Of a stretch of 56,434 nucleotides of DNA, positions 1 to 8,270 are shown piece by piece. Position 1 is the first letter of the stretch. Each line of letters opens with the position of its first letter. The stretch is from JAXHTH01 sp034211115 (GTDB lineage: Bacteria; Planctomycetota; Phycisphaerae; Phycisphaerales; SM1A02). The notes under the pieces were generated by a model. It searched no databases. It was not told where the DNA came from and saw only the letters and a list, made by a program, of their open reading frames with translations. The stretch covers positions 1 to 56,434 of the forward strand of contig JAXHTH010000032.1 in NCBI GenBank assembly GCA_034211115.1. Direction: 5' to 3'. A program made the translations under genes and the position numbers.

Positions 1-1
1 C

Positions 2-139
2 TTCACCTGGGATCGTGTCGGCGCCCGGCGCCGACACGCGTTCCAGGATCATCTCGGCGCCGGGAACGGCTCAACCGGCCCAAGGGTTCCTTTCGTTTCT
101 CAAAAACCGCCGAGATCGACGCCATGCACCGCGGCCTGA
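2..139 (+). CDS. possible 3' end of an upstream gene (partial)
   Basis: An open frame enters from the left edge and stops at TGA 137-139, giving about 45 residues that start FTWDRVGARRR. A Phe-Thr-Trp-(D/E)-Arg-Val segment close to the end is common in GT4 glycosyltransferases, which would suit the polysaccharide genes that follow, but the piece is too short to be sure. A perfect 10-bp hairpin (15-24 with 28-37, loop 25-27) lies inside it and has no T-run, so it is not a normal terminator. Other frames are also open here. Confidence 0.25.
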   Translation, partial: FTWDRVGARRRHAFQDHLGAGNGSTGPRVPFVSQKPPRSTPCTAA

Positions 140-240
140 TCGGCGGTGATCGCCGGCCGGATCAGATCGATCATCCCAACCGCGGCGATCATCATCGATC
201 ACGTGCAGGCTTACCCCGCAGCGGGAGAGGAAGACCGCAA

Positions 241-1017
241 ATGACTTTGTATGGATTGATGCGCCGCCTGTGGATCCTCGTGCTTCCGCATGCACTGCGG
301 CGCGCCCTGTGGAAGCTCGCACCGCCGTGGGTTCAGATGCTGCGCGGCCGAATCACAAGACGCCTGGAAAGCCGCGCCCGACACGATGAGATTTACGACG
401 CCGAGTATTTCGATCGCATCGTCGAACCGGCCATGGCGATGTCGTGCGAGACGATGGCCCGGACCATCCTCGAAGAGCTCGAGCCGAAGACGGTTGTCGA
501 CGTGGGCTGCGGCACCGGCCGGCTCCTCGCATCCCTGCGATCGCCGGGCGTGCAGGTGCTCGGGCTCGAACACGCGAGGGCGGCGATCTCGATCTGCCGC
601 GCGCGCGGCATCGAGGTCGAACCGTTCGACATCGAAAACGATCCGGTCCGCAACTGGAACGCCGACGTCGCGGTCTCCACGGAGGTCGCCGAACATCTGC
701 CGCCCGCCTGCGCCGATCGGTTCGTCCGCCTGCTCACGTCGATCGCAGACACGATCGTGCTGACCGCGGCCGTCCCCGGTTCCGGCGGGACCGATCACGT
801 CAACGAGCAGCCCAACGAGTACTGGATCGATCGGCTGAAGCGGCACGGATACGACTTCGATCGCGCCCGATCGATGCGCTGGCGTCGGCGCTGGCAAGGG
901 GCGGGCGTGGCCGGCTGCTTCGCCCGGACCGTCATGGTCTTCCAGCGCGTCGCGCCGCCGGCGCCGGAAGGTTCGTCGTCATCAGATCGCACCCCGGCCC
1001 TCGCGGGCGCTTCGTAA
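241..1017 (+). CDS. class I SAM-dependent methyltransferase (polysaccharide operon)
   Basis: This 258-residue protein probably methylates a sugar or another small cell-surface precursor. A Rossmann-type methyltransferase core is visible: motif I is DVGCGTG at residues 87-93, an acidic strand end follows about 20 residues later, and a post-motif segment reads ADVAVSTEVAEHLPP. The first 45 residues are basic and hydrophobic and may lie on the membrane. I chose ATG 241 because a purine-rich site (gggagaggaag) precedes it; the in-frame ATG at 124 would add 39 low-complexity, Arg/His-rich residues. It is the first complete gene of a tightly packed run of glycan genes. The substrate cannot be read from the sequence. 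Confidence 0.72.
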   Translation: MTLYGLMRRLWILVLPHALRRALWKLAPPWVQMLRGRITRRLESRARHDEIYDAEYFDRIVEPAMAMSCETMARTILEELEPKTVVDVGCGTGRLLASLRSPGVQVLGLEHARAAISICRARGIEVEPFDIENDPVRNWNADVAVSTEVAEHLPPACADRFVRLLTSIADTIVLTAAVPGSGGTDHVNEQPNEYWIDRLKRHGYDFDRARSMRWRRRWQGAGVAGCFARTVMVFQRVAPPAPEGSSSSDRTPALAGAS

Positions 1018-1027
1018 AGGAACCGCC

Positions 1028-1933
1028 ATGACCGCGGAATGGCCCGGCATCCGAGCATTCATCAAACGTCATAACGCACTCTACACCTTCGCCCGGGTGG
1101 CGAAGCTCATGCGCCGCGTGCCGCCGCGTCACTGGCTCGAGCCGCACCGGCTCCGGGCGATCGCGCGCATCGCGCTGCGCACGATGGTCTCGGGCCCGCG
1201 CCTCGTCAACGCCTGGGAATGCACGCGACGCATCGAGCGGGAGCAGATTCCCGGCGCGATCGTCGAGTGCGGCGTCTGCGGCGGCGGATGCGCCGGTCTC
1301 ATGGCCCTGTCCAGCCGGCGCTACGGCGAAGGACCGCGCGCGCTTCATCTCTTCGATTCCTTCCGCGGGCTGCCCCAGCCCTCGCGGCACGACCGCGACG
1401 TCGTCGACGCCTTTCGCGCCGCTCATCCCGGCGTCGAGCCGGATGAAGGCGGCGACGCGGCGCAGCTCACGCCCATCCGCGTCTGCGTCGGGCCGTCCGC
1501 CGAGCGCGTCAGGTCCTTCCTCATCGACGAACTGGACATCGATTCGCGCCAGGTGATCATTCATGAAGGCTGGTTCCAGGAGACGGTGCCCGCGGCGGCC
1601 GATGACATCGGCCCCATCGCCATCCTCCGCCTCGACGGCGACCTCTACGAATCCACCCGCGTGTGCCTCGATCATCTGTACGACCGGGTCGTGGAAGGCG
1701 GGTTCGTGATCGTCGACGACTACGGGACGTTCGCCGGCTGCCGCAAGGCGGTGGACGAGTTCTTCGCCCGGCGCGGCGCGGCGGTGGAACTCATCGACAT
1801 CGACGGCGACGGGGTCTACCTGCGCAAGAACGAGCCCGCGCGGATGCGCCCGCCGGCGACAAGTGAACGTTTCAGCGATCAATCGCCCGGAATCCGAACC
1901 GCTCACGCCTCTCATCCAGTGTGCACATCATGA
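1028..1933 (+). CDS. TylF/MycF-family O-methyltransferase
   Basis: The 301-residue protein matches the macrocin O-methyltransferase (TylF) family, SAM- and metal-dependent enzymes that methylate sugar hydroxyls in antibiotics and polysaccharides. Visible marks are the SAM loop VECGVCGGGCAG (residues 79-90), LHLFDSFRGLP (107-117), a metal-site-like LRLDGDLYES near residue 200 and the acidic IVDDYG near residue 226. The start ATG 1028 follows AAAGGAACC. The last 30 residues after the catalytic domain are unlike the family and run into the next gene, whose ATG overlaps this stop (ATGA at 1930-1933). That overlap points to translational coupling. Confidence 0.8.
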   Translation: MTAEWPGIRAFIKRHNALYTFARVAKLMRRVPPRHWLEPHRLRAIARIALRTMVSGPRLVNAWECTRRIEREQIPGAIVECGVCGGGCAGLMALSSRRYGEGPRALHLFDSFRGLPQPSRHDRDVVDAFRAAHPGVEPDEGGDAAQLTPIRVCVGPSAERVRSFLIDELDIDSRQVIIHEGWFQETVPAAADDIGPIAILRLDGDLYESTRVCLDHLYDRVVEGGFVIVDDYGTFAGCRKAVDEFFARRGAAVELIDIDGDGVYLRKNEPARMRPPATSERFSDQSPGIRTAHASHPVCTS

Positions 1934-2418
1934 AGAAACGACAAGACATCGAAGGCGCCGCCGAGGCGCGGCGCATGCGAATCCTGGCCATCGCCTCCGG
2001 CGGCGGGCACTGGGTGCAGCTTCTTCGTCTGCGCCCGGCCTTCGCCGGCGAGGAGGTGATTTACGTGACCACGAGCGCCGAGGCGCGGATCGAAGTCGGC
2101 GCGGCGCCGCTGCACGTCGTCCCGGACGCGACGCGATGGAACCGGCTGGGACTGCTGCGCCTGGCGCTGCGCATGGGCTGGATCGTCCTTCGCCGCCGGC
2201 CGGACGTGGTGGTCACCACCGGCGCCGCCCCGGGATACTTCGGCGTGCTCTTCGGCCGCCTGCTCGGGGCGCGCACGGCGTGGATCGACAGCATGGCCAA
2301 CGTGCGGCGGCTTTCACTCTCCGGGCGCAAGGCGGGCCGCTGGTCGGATCTGTGGCTGACGCAATGGCCGGCCCTCGCCCGCGGGGACGGGCCGCGCTTC
2401 GAAGGAGCCGTCCTATGA
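1930..2418 (+). CDS. PssD/Alg14-like glycosyltransferase membrane subunit
   Basis: This 162-residue protein resembles PssD/Cps14F/Alg14, the membrane-associated half of a two-part GT28-type glycosyltransferase. The family hallmark SGGGH is at residues 23-27, followed by HVVPDATRWNRLGLL, a hydrophobic stretch (LRLALRMGWIVLRRRPDVVVTTGAAPG) and WIDSMANVRRLSLSG. In the family this subunit anchors the catalytic partner and helps bind the lipid-linked acceptor. ATG 1930 overlaps the previous stop; a GTG at 1921 is also in frame. Its own stop overlaps the ATG of the next gene, the catalytic partner, which is the usual PssD-PssE arrangement. Confidence 0.82.
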   Translation: MKKRQDIEGAAEARRMRILAIASGGGHWVQLLRLRPAFAGEEVIYVTTSAEARIEVGAAPLHVVPDATRWNRLGLLRLALRMGWIVLRRRPDVVVTTGAAPGYFGVLFGRLLGARTAWIDSMANVRRLSLSGRKAGRWSDLWLTQWPALARGDGPRFEGAVL

Positions 2419-2990
2419 TCTTTCTCACCGTCGGCGCCCAGATGCCCTTCGATCGGCTCGTGCACAGCGTGGACCTGTGGGCGTGGATGCGCGCCCGCGG
2501 CGACGTGTTCGCGCAGATCGGCGAGACGAGGTTCCGACCCCGACATCTCGAATGGAAGGCGTTTCTCGATCCGATCGACTTCCGCCGCCGGCTGGCGGAG
2601 GCGGAGGTCATCGTCACCCACGCGGGGATGGGGACGATCCTCACCGCGCTGGAGTTCGGCCGGCCGATCGTCGTCCTCCCCCGCCGCGCCGATCTGCGGG
2701 AGACCCGCAACGATCATCAATGGGACACCGCGGCCGCGCTGGAGGAGACGGGCCGCGTCCTCGTCGCCCGCGATGAGCAACGGCTTCTGCAACACCTCGA
2801 TCGGACGGACGAACTTCCGCTTCCTTCCCGCATCACATCGCACGCCTCGCTTCCGCTACTGAACGCGCTGAAGGCGTTCATCCGCGGCGAAGCGATCGAG
2901 CCGGCGCACGAGCGGCCCGACGGGCCGCTGCCGCATTCGGCGCGATTCCGGATCACGCCCAACGAAGAGAGCGGACGCAAGGCCGCGTAA
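2415..2990 (+). CDS. PssE/Alg13-like glycosyltransferase catalytic subunit (GT28 C-terminal domain)
   Basis: The 191-residue protein is the catalytic half of the split glycosyltransferase. It opens with MIFLTVGAQMPFDRL, typical of Alg13/PssE, and carries the nucleotide-sugar binding segment THAGMGT (residues 68-74) followed by EFGRPIVVLPR and ENRNDHQ-like RETRNDHQ. It probably adds the second sugar to a lipid-linked primer together with the preceding protein. The start overlaps the previous stop as ATGA (2415-2418). The last 35 residues (after FIRGEA) go beyond the usual domain and look disordered. Confidence 0.82.
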   Translation: MIFLTVGAQMPFDRLVHSVDLWAWMRARGDVFAQIGETRFRPRHLEWKAFLDPIDFRRRLAEAEVIVTHAGMGTILTALEFGRPIVVLPRRADLRETRNDHQWDTAAALEETGRVLVARDEQRLLQHLDRTDELPLPSRITSHASLPLLNALKAFIRGEAIEPAHERPDGPLPHSARFRITPNEESGRKAA

Positions 2991-2999
2991 GGACCGCGT

Positions 3000-4406
3000 A
3001 TGACGAGTTCTTCTCCTGCCATCGACCGCCTGATCGCGGAAGGAACGACGACGCCTCTGTTGCCGCGCGCCTTCGACGGCGTGATCTGCTTCGGCGGAGA
3101 GGACTGGTGGTATCACAACCGCGGACATTACGACATGCAGATGATGCGCCGCCTGAGCGCGGCGATGCCCGTCCTGTACGTCAATTCCATCGGCATGCGC
3201 ATGCCGAAACCCTCGGAAGGGATGATGTTCCTGCGGCGGGTGGGGCGCAAGCTGAAGAGCATTCGGCGCGGCGCGGTCGCGGTCGCCGAGAACTTCACCG
3301 TCTTCAGCCCCTTCGCCCTGCCCGGGGGGGGTGGCTCGACGCGCGGGCGGCTGGTGCGATCCGTCCGCACGGCGGCGCGACGGGCCGGCATCACGCGCCC
3401 GCTCATCTGGGTCGTCTGCCCGACGGCCGCAGACGTCGCGGATGCGCTCGATCCCGCGGCGGTGCTCTACCAGCGAACCGATCGCTACGAGAGTTTCCCG
3501 GGGATCGACGCCCGGCGCATCATCGAACTGGATCGACGGCTGAAGGCCGCGGCGGACGTGACGGTATTCTGCTCGTCGTTTCTGCACGAGCGCGAAGCGC
3601 GGCAGTGTCGTCGGGCATGCCTCGTCGATCACGGCGTGGATTTCGCCCGCTTCGCGGCGGCGGGGGCGCGCAGCGCCACCCCCCTGCCGAAGGACATTGC
3701 CTCGCTGCCCCGACCGCGGGTGGGGTTCGTGGGCGGCATCGACGCGCACACCTTCGATCCCGGGCTGTTCCTCGACGTTGCGCGGCGCGTGCCCGCAGCA
3801 CATTTCGTGCTCGTGGGTTCCTGCTCGCTTCCGAACGACTGGTGCACGGTCGACAACGTCTCCCTCCTGGGCCGGCGCCCGTACGAACAGGTCGCGTCGT
3901 ACATGGCGGCCTGCGATGTCCTGATCATGCCCTGGCGGCGCTCGGACTGGATCGAGGCGTGCAACCCGATCAAGCTCAAGGAGTATCTCGCCACCGGCCG
4001 TCCCGTGGTGAGCACCGACTTCCCCGAGCTGCGCTCGTATGAAGGGCTCGTTCGATCCGCCCGCGATGCGGGTGAGTTTGCCGAAGCGATCATCGCCGCG
4101 CTGCGCGGGCCGCACGATCCGCGGCCGGGGCGCGCCCGCGTCCGCGCCGAGCGCTGGTCCGCAAAGGCGCGGAGCGTTCTCGACGAACTCGCCGCTTGCG
4201 GCTGCGTGCCGCAGGCCGAGCGCGACTCGGGCTCTCCGGATGCCGCGCCGCGAGGCGACCGGCATCGCCGCTGGCCGGACGGCGAGGATCGCATCTTCTC
4301 CAGACGTCGGCCGACGACGCCGGCCTCGACCGACCTCGCGATCAATCAAAGCAAACCACCTCGGACGACCGCCGCGATGACCTCGTCTCCCGAGAACCGG
4401 AGCTGA
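3000..4406 (+). CDS. glycosyltransferase, GT4-like (GT-B fold)
   Basis: This 468-residue protein should be a GT-B glycosyltransferase of the exopolysaccharide pathway. The N-terminal half holds FDGVICFGGEDWWYHNRGHYD and VLYQRTDRYESFPG; the C-terminal half has the donor-binding fold, with PRVGFVGGIDAHTFDP, FVLVGSCSLP, LLGRRPYEQVASYMAACDVLIMPW and the E-x7-E-like region ACNPIKLKEYLATGRPVV. About 65 residues after residue 400 are low in complexity (Arg/Pro/Thr-rich) and unlike the family, so the true functional end may be earlier. ATG 3000 follows TAAGGA, 9 bases after the previous stop. The sugar donor is not predictable. Confidence 0.78.
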   Translation: MTSSSPAIDRLIAEGTTTPLLPRAFDGVICFGGEDWWYHNRGHYDMQMMRRLSAAMPVLYVNSIGMRMPKPSEGMMFLRRVGRKLKSIRRGAVAVAENFTVFSPFALPGGGGSTRGRLVRSVRTAARRAGITRPLIWVVCPTAADVADALDPAAVLYQRTDRYESFPGIDARRIIELDRRLKAAADVTVFCSSFLHEREARQCRRACLVDHGVDFARFAAAGARSATPLPKDIASLPRPRVGFVGGIDAHTFDPGLFLDVARRVPAAHFVLVGSCSLPNDWCTVDNVSLLGRRPYEQVASYMAACDVLIMPWRRSDWIEACNPIKLKEYLATGRPVVSTDFPELRSYEGLVRSARDAGEFAEAIIAALRGPHDPRPGRARVRAERWSAKARSVLDELAACGCVPQAERDSGSPDAAPRGDRHRRWPDGEDRIFSRRRPTTPASTDLAINQSKPPRTTAAMTSSPENRS

Positions 4407-4565
4407 CGACTGAGTGATCGACCGGTTCGCGGCTCGAGCCGATTGCTCCATATCTTTGCACGAATCCCAGGAAACCCCACTGTCCAAGCCCGGATGAGCG
4501 AGCCCGCGCCGTGTCGGCAGGGTCGACCCGAAGCGCATCCCGGCGGACCCGGAAAGGGGACTGAC

Positions 4566-6788
4566 ATGTCTGACCTGATCCAGAGAAACAACGACGTGCG
4601 ATACGAGCTGATCGCGGAACCGGTGGCCGAGCCGCCGCCCGAGCCGGTGCTTCGACAACTGCATCGCGTCTTCCGCGGCCGATACCGTCTCGTCATCGGC
4701 CTCGCCCTCGCCCTGTCGCTGCTCGGCGGCCTGGCCGGATCGCACATGGTGCGGCCGCGGTACCGCAGCACGGGCCTCGTGAAGGTGGAGGGCGCGCTGC
4801 CCGCCATCCTCTACCGGAGCCCGGAGAACAGCGCGCTGCCGCAGTTCGATGCGTACGTCGCGTCGCAGGCGACGTTCCTGCAAGGCCGGCCGGTGCTCGA
4901 TGCCGCGGTGGCCACGCCGGAGCTGCAACGGGCCGGCTGGCCCGCGGGACGCGAGGGCGTCGCCCGTCTCCAGTCGGCGCTGTCCATCACGCGCGGACGG
5001 GGCGAGCAGGTCATCCGCGTGGGCGTCACGGACACCGATCCGCAACTCGCCCGCACCGCGGTCAACGCCGTTCTCAACGCGTTCTGCGAGCAGTACCGCG
5101 ATCCGCAGGGACTTTCGTCCGACGAAAAGGAACGTCTCCTCTCCGAGCGCGCCCGCGATCTGGAAACCGAGCTCCGGCAGCTTCGCGAGGAGGCTCTTCG
5201 CGTCAGCGATCACTACGGCGCCGAGGCGATCGAACGGATGCACGCCCGGCGGATCGAGGAGCTGCTGGCGATCGACGAGAAGCTCGCCGAGCTCCAGGCC
5301 GCAGAGCACGGGCCCGAACTCCCCGCCTCCGCCGGGGCTTTCGGTTCCGCCGGCACGCCGGCTTCGCCGACCGGCGCCGCCGCGCCGTCACCGCTTCAGC
5401 GCAAGGAGGCCGAGCTGATCGCGGAACTCGAAACCCTTCGACCCAAGTACGGCCCCGATCATCCGATGATGCGTGAACTGAGCCGCCGACTCGAGGCGAT
5501 CCGCATCCAGATGGATCTCCAGGATCGCTCGTTTACCGGGGCCGTCGTCGAAGACGATCCCGATGACCCCAGCCAGGCGGCGCTGCTCCAGGCCTGGCGC
5601 GATCGCATCGAGCAGGCCCGGACCCGCTACCGGATCATCCGCGGGGAGACGCATGAGGATCTGGAGCGCCTGGCCCATCAGCGCATCGCGCTCACCGCGC
5701 TCAACGAGCGAATCTCGGAGGTGCGGACCCAGCTTCAGCAGACACGGCGCCGGCTCGATGAGCTTCGGGTCGAATCGCAGCGCGGCGCGCCGAACCGGGT
5801 GCGGATCGTCGCCCACGGCGATCTCCCGGTGGCGCCGGTGCGGGATCGCCGGCCGGGGCTGGCCGCCGCCCTCGCCCTCTTCGGCCTCCTCTGCGGCACC
5901 GCGGGCGCCTACTTCCTCGTCACCCGCGAGCGGCGCGCCCGCTACGTGGACGAACTTCAGCAGCCGAACGCCGGCCCTCCCGTCATCGGCGTGCTTCCCG
6001 AGCTGACGGACGATCACGAGCGTCATCAGCGCTCCGCGCGCAGCGTGCATCAGCTTCGCAACCTGCTGGAGGTGCAATGCACGGATCCGAACCGCAACGT
6101 GCTGGCGGTGACGAGCACCGATCGAGGCGAGGGCAAGACGAGCCTCGCCCTGGCGCTGGGCGCTTCCTACGCCAACGCGGGCCGGAAGACGCTCCTCATC
6201 GACGCGGACATCGATCGACGCAGCCTCAGCCTGGAGCTGCTGCTGCACGAGGCGCCCGGGCTGTGCGAGACGATCGGTCCGGAACGGGCCGCCGCGCAGG
6301 TGCACGACACCGGGCAGCCGAACCTGTGGGCCCTTCCCGTCGGGATCTCGCGCGACCTGGATCCGGAGGACCTGTCGCGCGACCGGCTCGTCTGGCTGCT
6401 CGACGCCCTGCGCTGCCGGTTCGATGCGGTCATCGTGGACACCGGTCCCCTGCTCACGGGCATCGAGGCGGCGCTCGTCGCCGCCGTGTCCGACCGCGTG
6501 CTTCTGCTCGTGGCGCGGAACCAGAGGCTGGATCGCATCGACGCCACGCTGGCGCGGATCGACCAGATCGGCGCCGACTGCGCCGGCATGGTGTTCAACC
6601 GCGCTTCGGAGCGCGACGCCGATCGCGTCGAGGCCGACGCGGTCGCGACGCCGCATCGCATCGCTCCCTTCGTCACCGGCGCGGCGTCGCCTCCTTCGAG
6701 AACATCCCTGTCGCCGACCGGGCCGGACCGCCTGCCCTTCCCGCGGATGGATAACGACGAGTCGTCGCCCTTCCGCCGCGCGGCATGA
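4566..6788 (+). CDS. Wzc/ExoP-like chain-length regulator fused to a BY-kinase-type ATPase
   Basis: The 740-residue protein combines a Wzz-type chain-length domain with a cytoplasmic BY-kinase/ParA-like ATPase. A first membrane span lies near residues 40-60, a coiled-coil-rich periplasmic part follows, and a second span (AAALALFGLLCGTAGAYFLV) comes before the ATPase. Walker A is GEGKTS (521-526), A' is LLIDADID (543-550) and Walker B is VIVDTG with D625. The C-terminal end has no tyrosine cluster, so the usual autophosphorylated tail of a bacterial tyrosine kinase is missing. ATG 4566 with ggaaagggga upstream is preferred over an in-frame TTG at 4443. It follows the glycosyltransferases after 159 bases and ends just before an IS element. 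Confidence 0.82.
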   Translation: MSDLIQRNNDVRYELIAEPVAEPPPEPVLRQLHRVFRGRYRLVIGLALALSLLGGLAGSHMVRPRYRSTGLVKVEGALPAILYRSPENSALPQFDAYVASQATFLQGRPVLDAAVATPELQRAGWPAGREGVARLQSALSITRGRGEQVIRVGVTDTDPQLARTAVNAVLNAFCEQYRDPQGLSSDEKERLLSERARDLETELRQLREEALRVSDHYGAEAIERMHARRIEELLAIDEKLAELQAAEHGPELPASAGAFGSAGTPASPTGAAAPSPLQRKEAELIAELETLRPKYGPDHPMMRELSRRLEAIRIQMDLQDRSFTGAVVEDDPDDPSQAALLQAWRDRIEQARTRYRIIRGETHEDLERLAHQRIALTALNERISEVRTQLQQTRRRLDELRVESQRGAPNRVRIVAHGDLPVAPVRDRRPGLAAALALFGLLCGTAGAYFLVTRERRARYVDELQQPNAGPPVIGVLPELTDDHERHQRSARSVHQLRNLLEVQCTDPNRNVLAVTSTDRGEGKTSLALALGASYANAGRKTLLIDADIDRRSLSLELLLHEAPGLCETIGPERAAAQVHDTGQPNLWALPVGISRDLDPEDLSRDRLVWLLDALRCRFDAVIVDTGPLLTGIEAALVAAVSDRVLLLVARNQRLDRIDATLARIDQIGADCAGMVFNRASERDADRVEADAVATPHRIAPFVTGAASPPSRTSLSPTGPDRLPFPRMDNDESSPFRRAA

Positions 6789-6825
6789 CGATGAGGCGGG
6801 AGAGCCCGCGCGTCCGCATTCTCTA

Positions 6826-6854
6826 GTGCCGTTTCCAGTTGGGCCGTTTCGCGC
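6826..6854 (+). repeat. left terminal inverted repeat of the IS630-family element
   Basis: The outer 15 bases match the right end perfectly in inverted orientation, and the inner TTTCGCGC (6847-6854) also matches. The mate is 8029..8057. Confidence 0.92.
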
Positions 6855-6942
6855 GGAGGCGACCTGGCCGCAAGTTGCGCCGTGGCAGGAAGTTGGGTAA
6901 AAGAGGCTCCGTCCCATCATCACACGAGAACGGAGCCTCACA

Positions 6943-8016
6943 ATGGACAGGGTCGCGGCACGGAGGCTGCGACCGCATGAAGGCAGGAAGCTGCAGCAAC
7001 TGAAACGGCAACTGTCCAATGCGGTCAACAGCCGGCGAGCGAGAGTCATTCTGCTCTCTCAAGGCGGATGGTGCAACCGGCAGATCGCCGATCGGGTCGG
7101 GCTGAGCCCGCCGTGGGTGAGGCAGATCATCCATCGGTTCAACGAAGGCGGGGTCGAGGGGATCACGTGGTATGCGTATCTTTGCCGCTCCGGGGGACCT
7201 CGCCGGTTCACCGCCGACGTCGTGGAACGCATCAGCGAGGTCGCGCTCTCGCCGCCGGAACAACTCATCGGCATGAGCGTCTGGTCGCTGGCCAAGCTGC
7301 GTGCATACATGATTGAGCAGGAGATCGTCGCCTCGATCTCACTGGAGCGGCTCCGCCAGCTCCTGCGCGCCGGCGGGATCCGCTGGCGTCGCACCAAGAG
7401 CTGGAAGGAGTCCGACGACCCGCAGTTCTGGCCCAAATACCGGCGAATCCGGCGACTCTACGACCGGCCTCGGCGGGGCGGCATCCGGCTCTGCATCGAT
7501 GAGTTCGGGCCGCTGAACCTGCTGCCGCGGCACGGCATGCACCACGCCCGCACAGGACACGTCGATCGGCTTCGCGCGACCTATCGACGCACGGCGGGCG
7601 TGCGTCACTTCATGGGCGTCTACGACCTGGAAGGGGATACGCTCAGCGGCTACTTCGTGAGGAAGAAGAACCGCCGGACGTTCCTGTCGTTCCTCCGATG
7701 GCTTCGGCAGCGCTATCGGAATCGCGGTACGCTTCACATCGTGCTGGACAACGCGACGTTCCACTCACGCCCCGAGATCCTCGCCTATGCGCGGGCCCAT
7801 GACATCCGGTTCTACTGGACCCCGACGAACGCTTCATGGATCAACCGGATCGAGTGCCACTTCACCGCGATGAAGAAGTTCACCCTCGACAACACCGACT
7901 ACGCCAGCCACGATGAGATGCAGGCCGCGATCCGTGGATACCTGGCCTGGCGCAACCGACGCCGCCACATCACGGTCCGAGACTGGGACGCCTATCGCCG
8001 CCGACGGGCCGCCTGA
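6943..8016 (+). CDS. IS630-family transposase (DD34E)
   Basis: The 357-residue protein catalyses cut-and-paste transposition at TA targets. The N-terminal part has a helix-turn-helix region (about residues 25-75, including ADRVGLSPPWVRQIIHRF). The DDE catalytic core is complete: D186 in CIDEFGP, D269 in VLDNATFH and E304 in NRIECHF, with 34 residues between the second Asp and the Glu, which is the IS630 spacing. PTNASWINRIE is the classical family motif. ATG 6943 follows acggagcc. No frameshift or stop is seen, so the protein should be functional. Confidence 0.95.
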   Translation: MDRVAARRLRPHEGRKLQQLKRQLSNAVNSRRARVILLSQGGWCNRQIADRVGLSPPWVRQIIHRFNEGGVEGITWYAYLCRSGGPRRFTADVVERISEVALSPPEQLIGMSVWSLAKLRAYMIEQEIVASISLERLRQLLRAGGIRWRRTKSWKESDDPQFWPKYRRIRRLYDRPRRGGIRLCIDEFGPLNLLPRHGMHHARTGHVDRLRATYRRTAGVRHFMGVYDLEGDTLSGYFVRKKNRRTFLSFLRWLRQRYRNRGTLHIVLDNATFHSRPEILAYARAHDIRFYWTPTNASWINRIECHFTAMKKFTLDNTDYASHDEMQAAIRGYLAWRNRRRHITVRDWDAYRRRRAA

Positions 8017-8028
8017 GGTGTATCATGG

Positions 8029-8057
8029 GCGCGAAACCCTCGAACTGGAAACGGCAC
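8029..8057 (-). repeat. right terminal inverted repeat of the IS630-family element
   Basis: This is the inverted mate of 6826..6854 and is followed by the TA target duplication at 8058-8059. Confidence 0.92.
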
Positions 8058-8104
8058 TAGACACCCTTTGACAATCGAAAGCGCAGCGCACGCGCACCGA
8101 TCGG

Positions 8105-8138
8105 CGCCGGCCCCCGTGGGCCGGCGTTTTCCTTTTTT
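8105..8138 (+). terminator. rho-independent terminator, probably of the polysaccharide operon
   Basis: A perfect 9-bp GC stem (8105-8113 with 8118-8126, loop CCGT) is followed by ttttccttttttg. It now lies downstream of the IS but 40 bases outside its right end, so it probably terminated the chain-length gene before the insertion. Confidence 0.85.
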
Positions 8139-8270
8139 GCCCTTCGCGGCCGGTCGAGGGCGGACGCCCGGCTCCTGCTTGCGATGCGCGCGGGATTCGT
8201 TAGGCTGCATCGCGCCCGCAAAGCAGCGAAGCGGTGCGGGCATCGTCGAGGATCGAGGAGACGCCACGCC

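Larger units (their letters stand above)
6826..8057 (+). mobile_element. IS630-family insertion sequence, complete
   Basis: The element is 1,232 bp and is bounded by TA on both sides (6824-6825 and 8058-8059, each inside CTAG), the target duplication expected of IS630/Tc1-type transposition. Its ends are inverted repeats: a perfect 15 bp, GTGCCGTTTCCAGTT, then a 6-bp mismatch and a further shared TTTCGCGC, so 6826-6854 pairs with 8029-8057. One intact transposase fills the inside. Perfect ends, target duplication and an open gene suggest a recent, probably active copy. It sits directly after the Wzc-like gene and before that operon's likely terminator. Confidence 0.93.

Noticed and set aside
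15..37. Perfect 10-bp hairpin at the left edge as a terminator.
   Set aside because: It is followed by GC-rich sequence without a T-run and may lie inside the end of an upstream gene.
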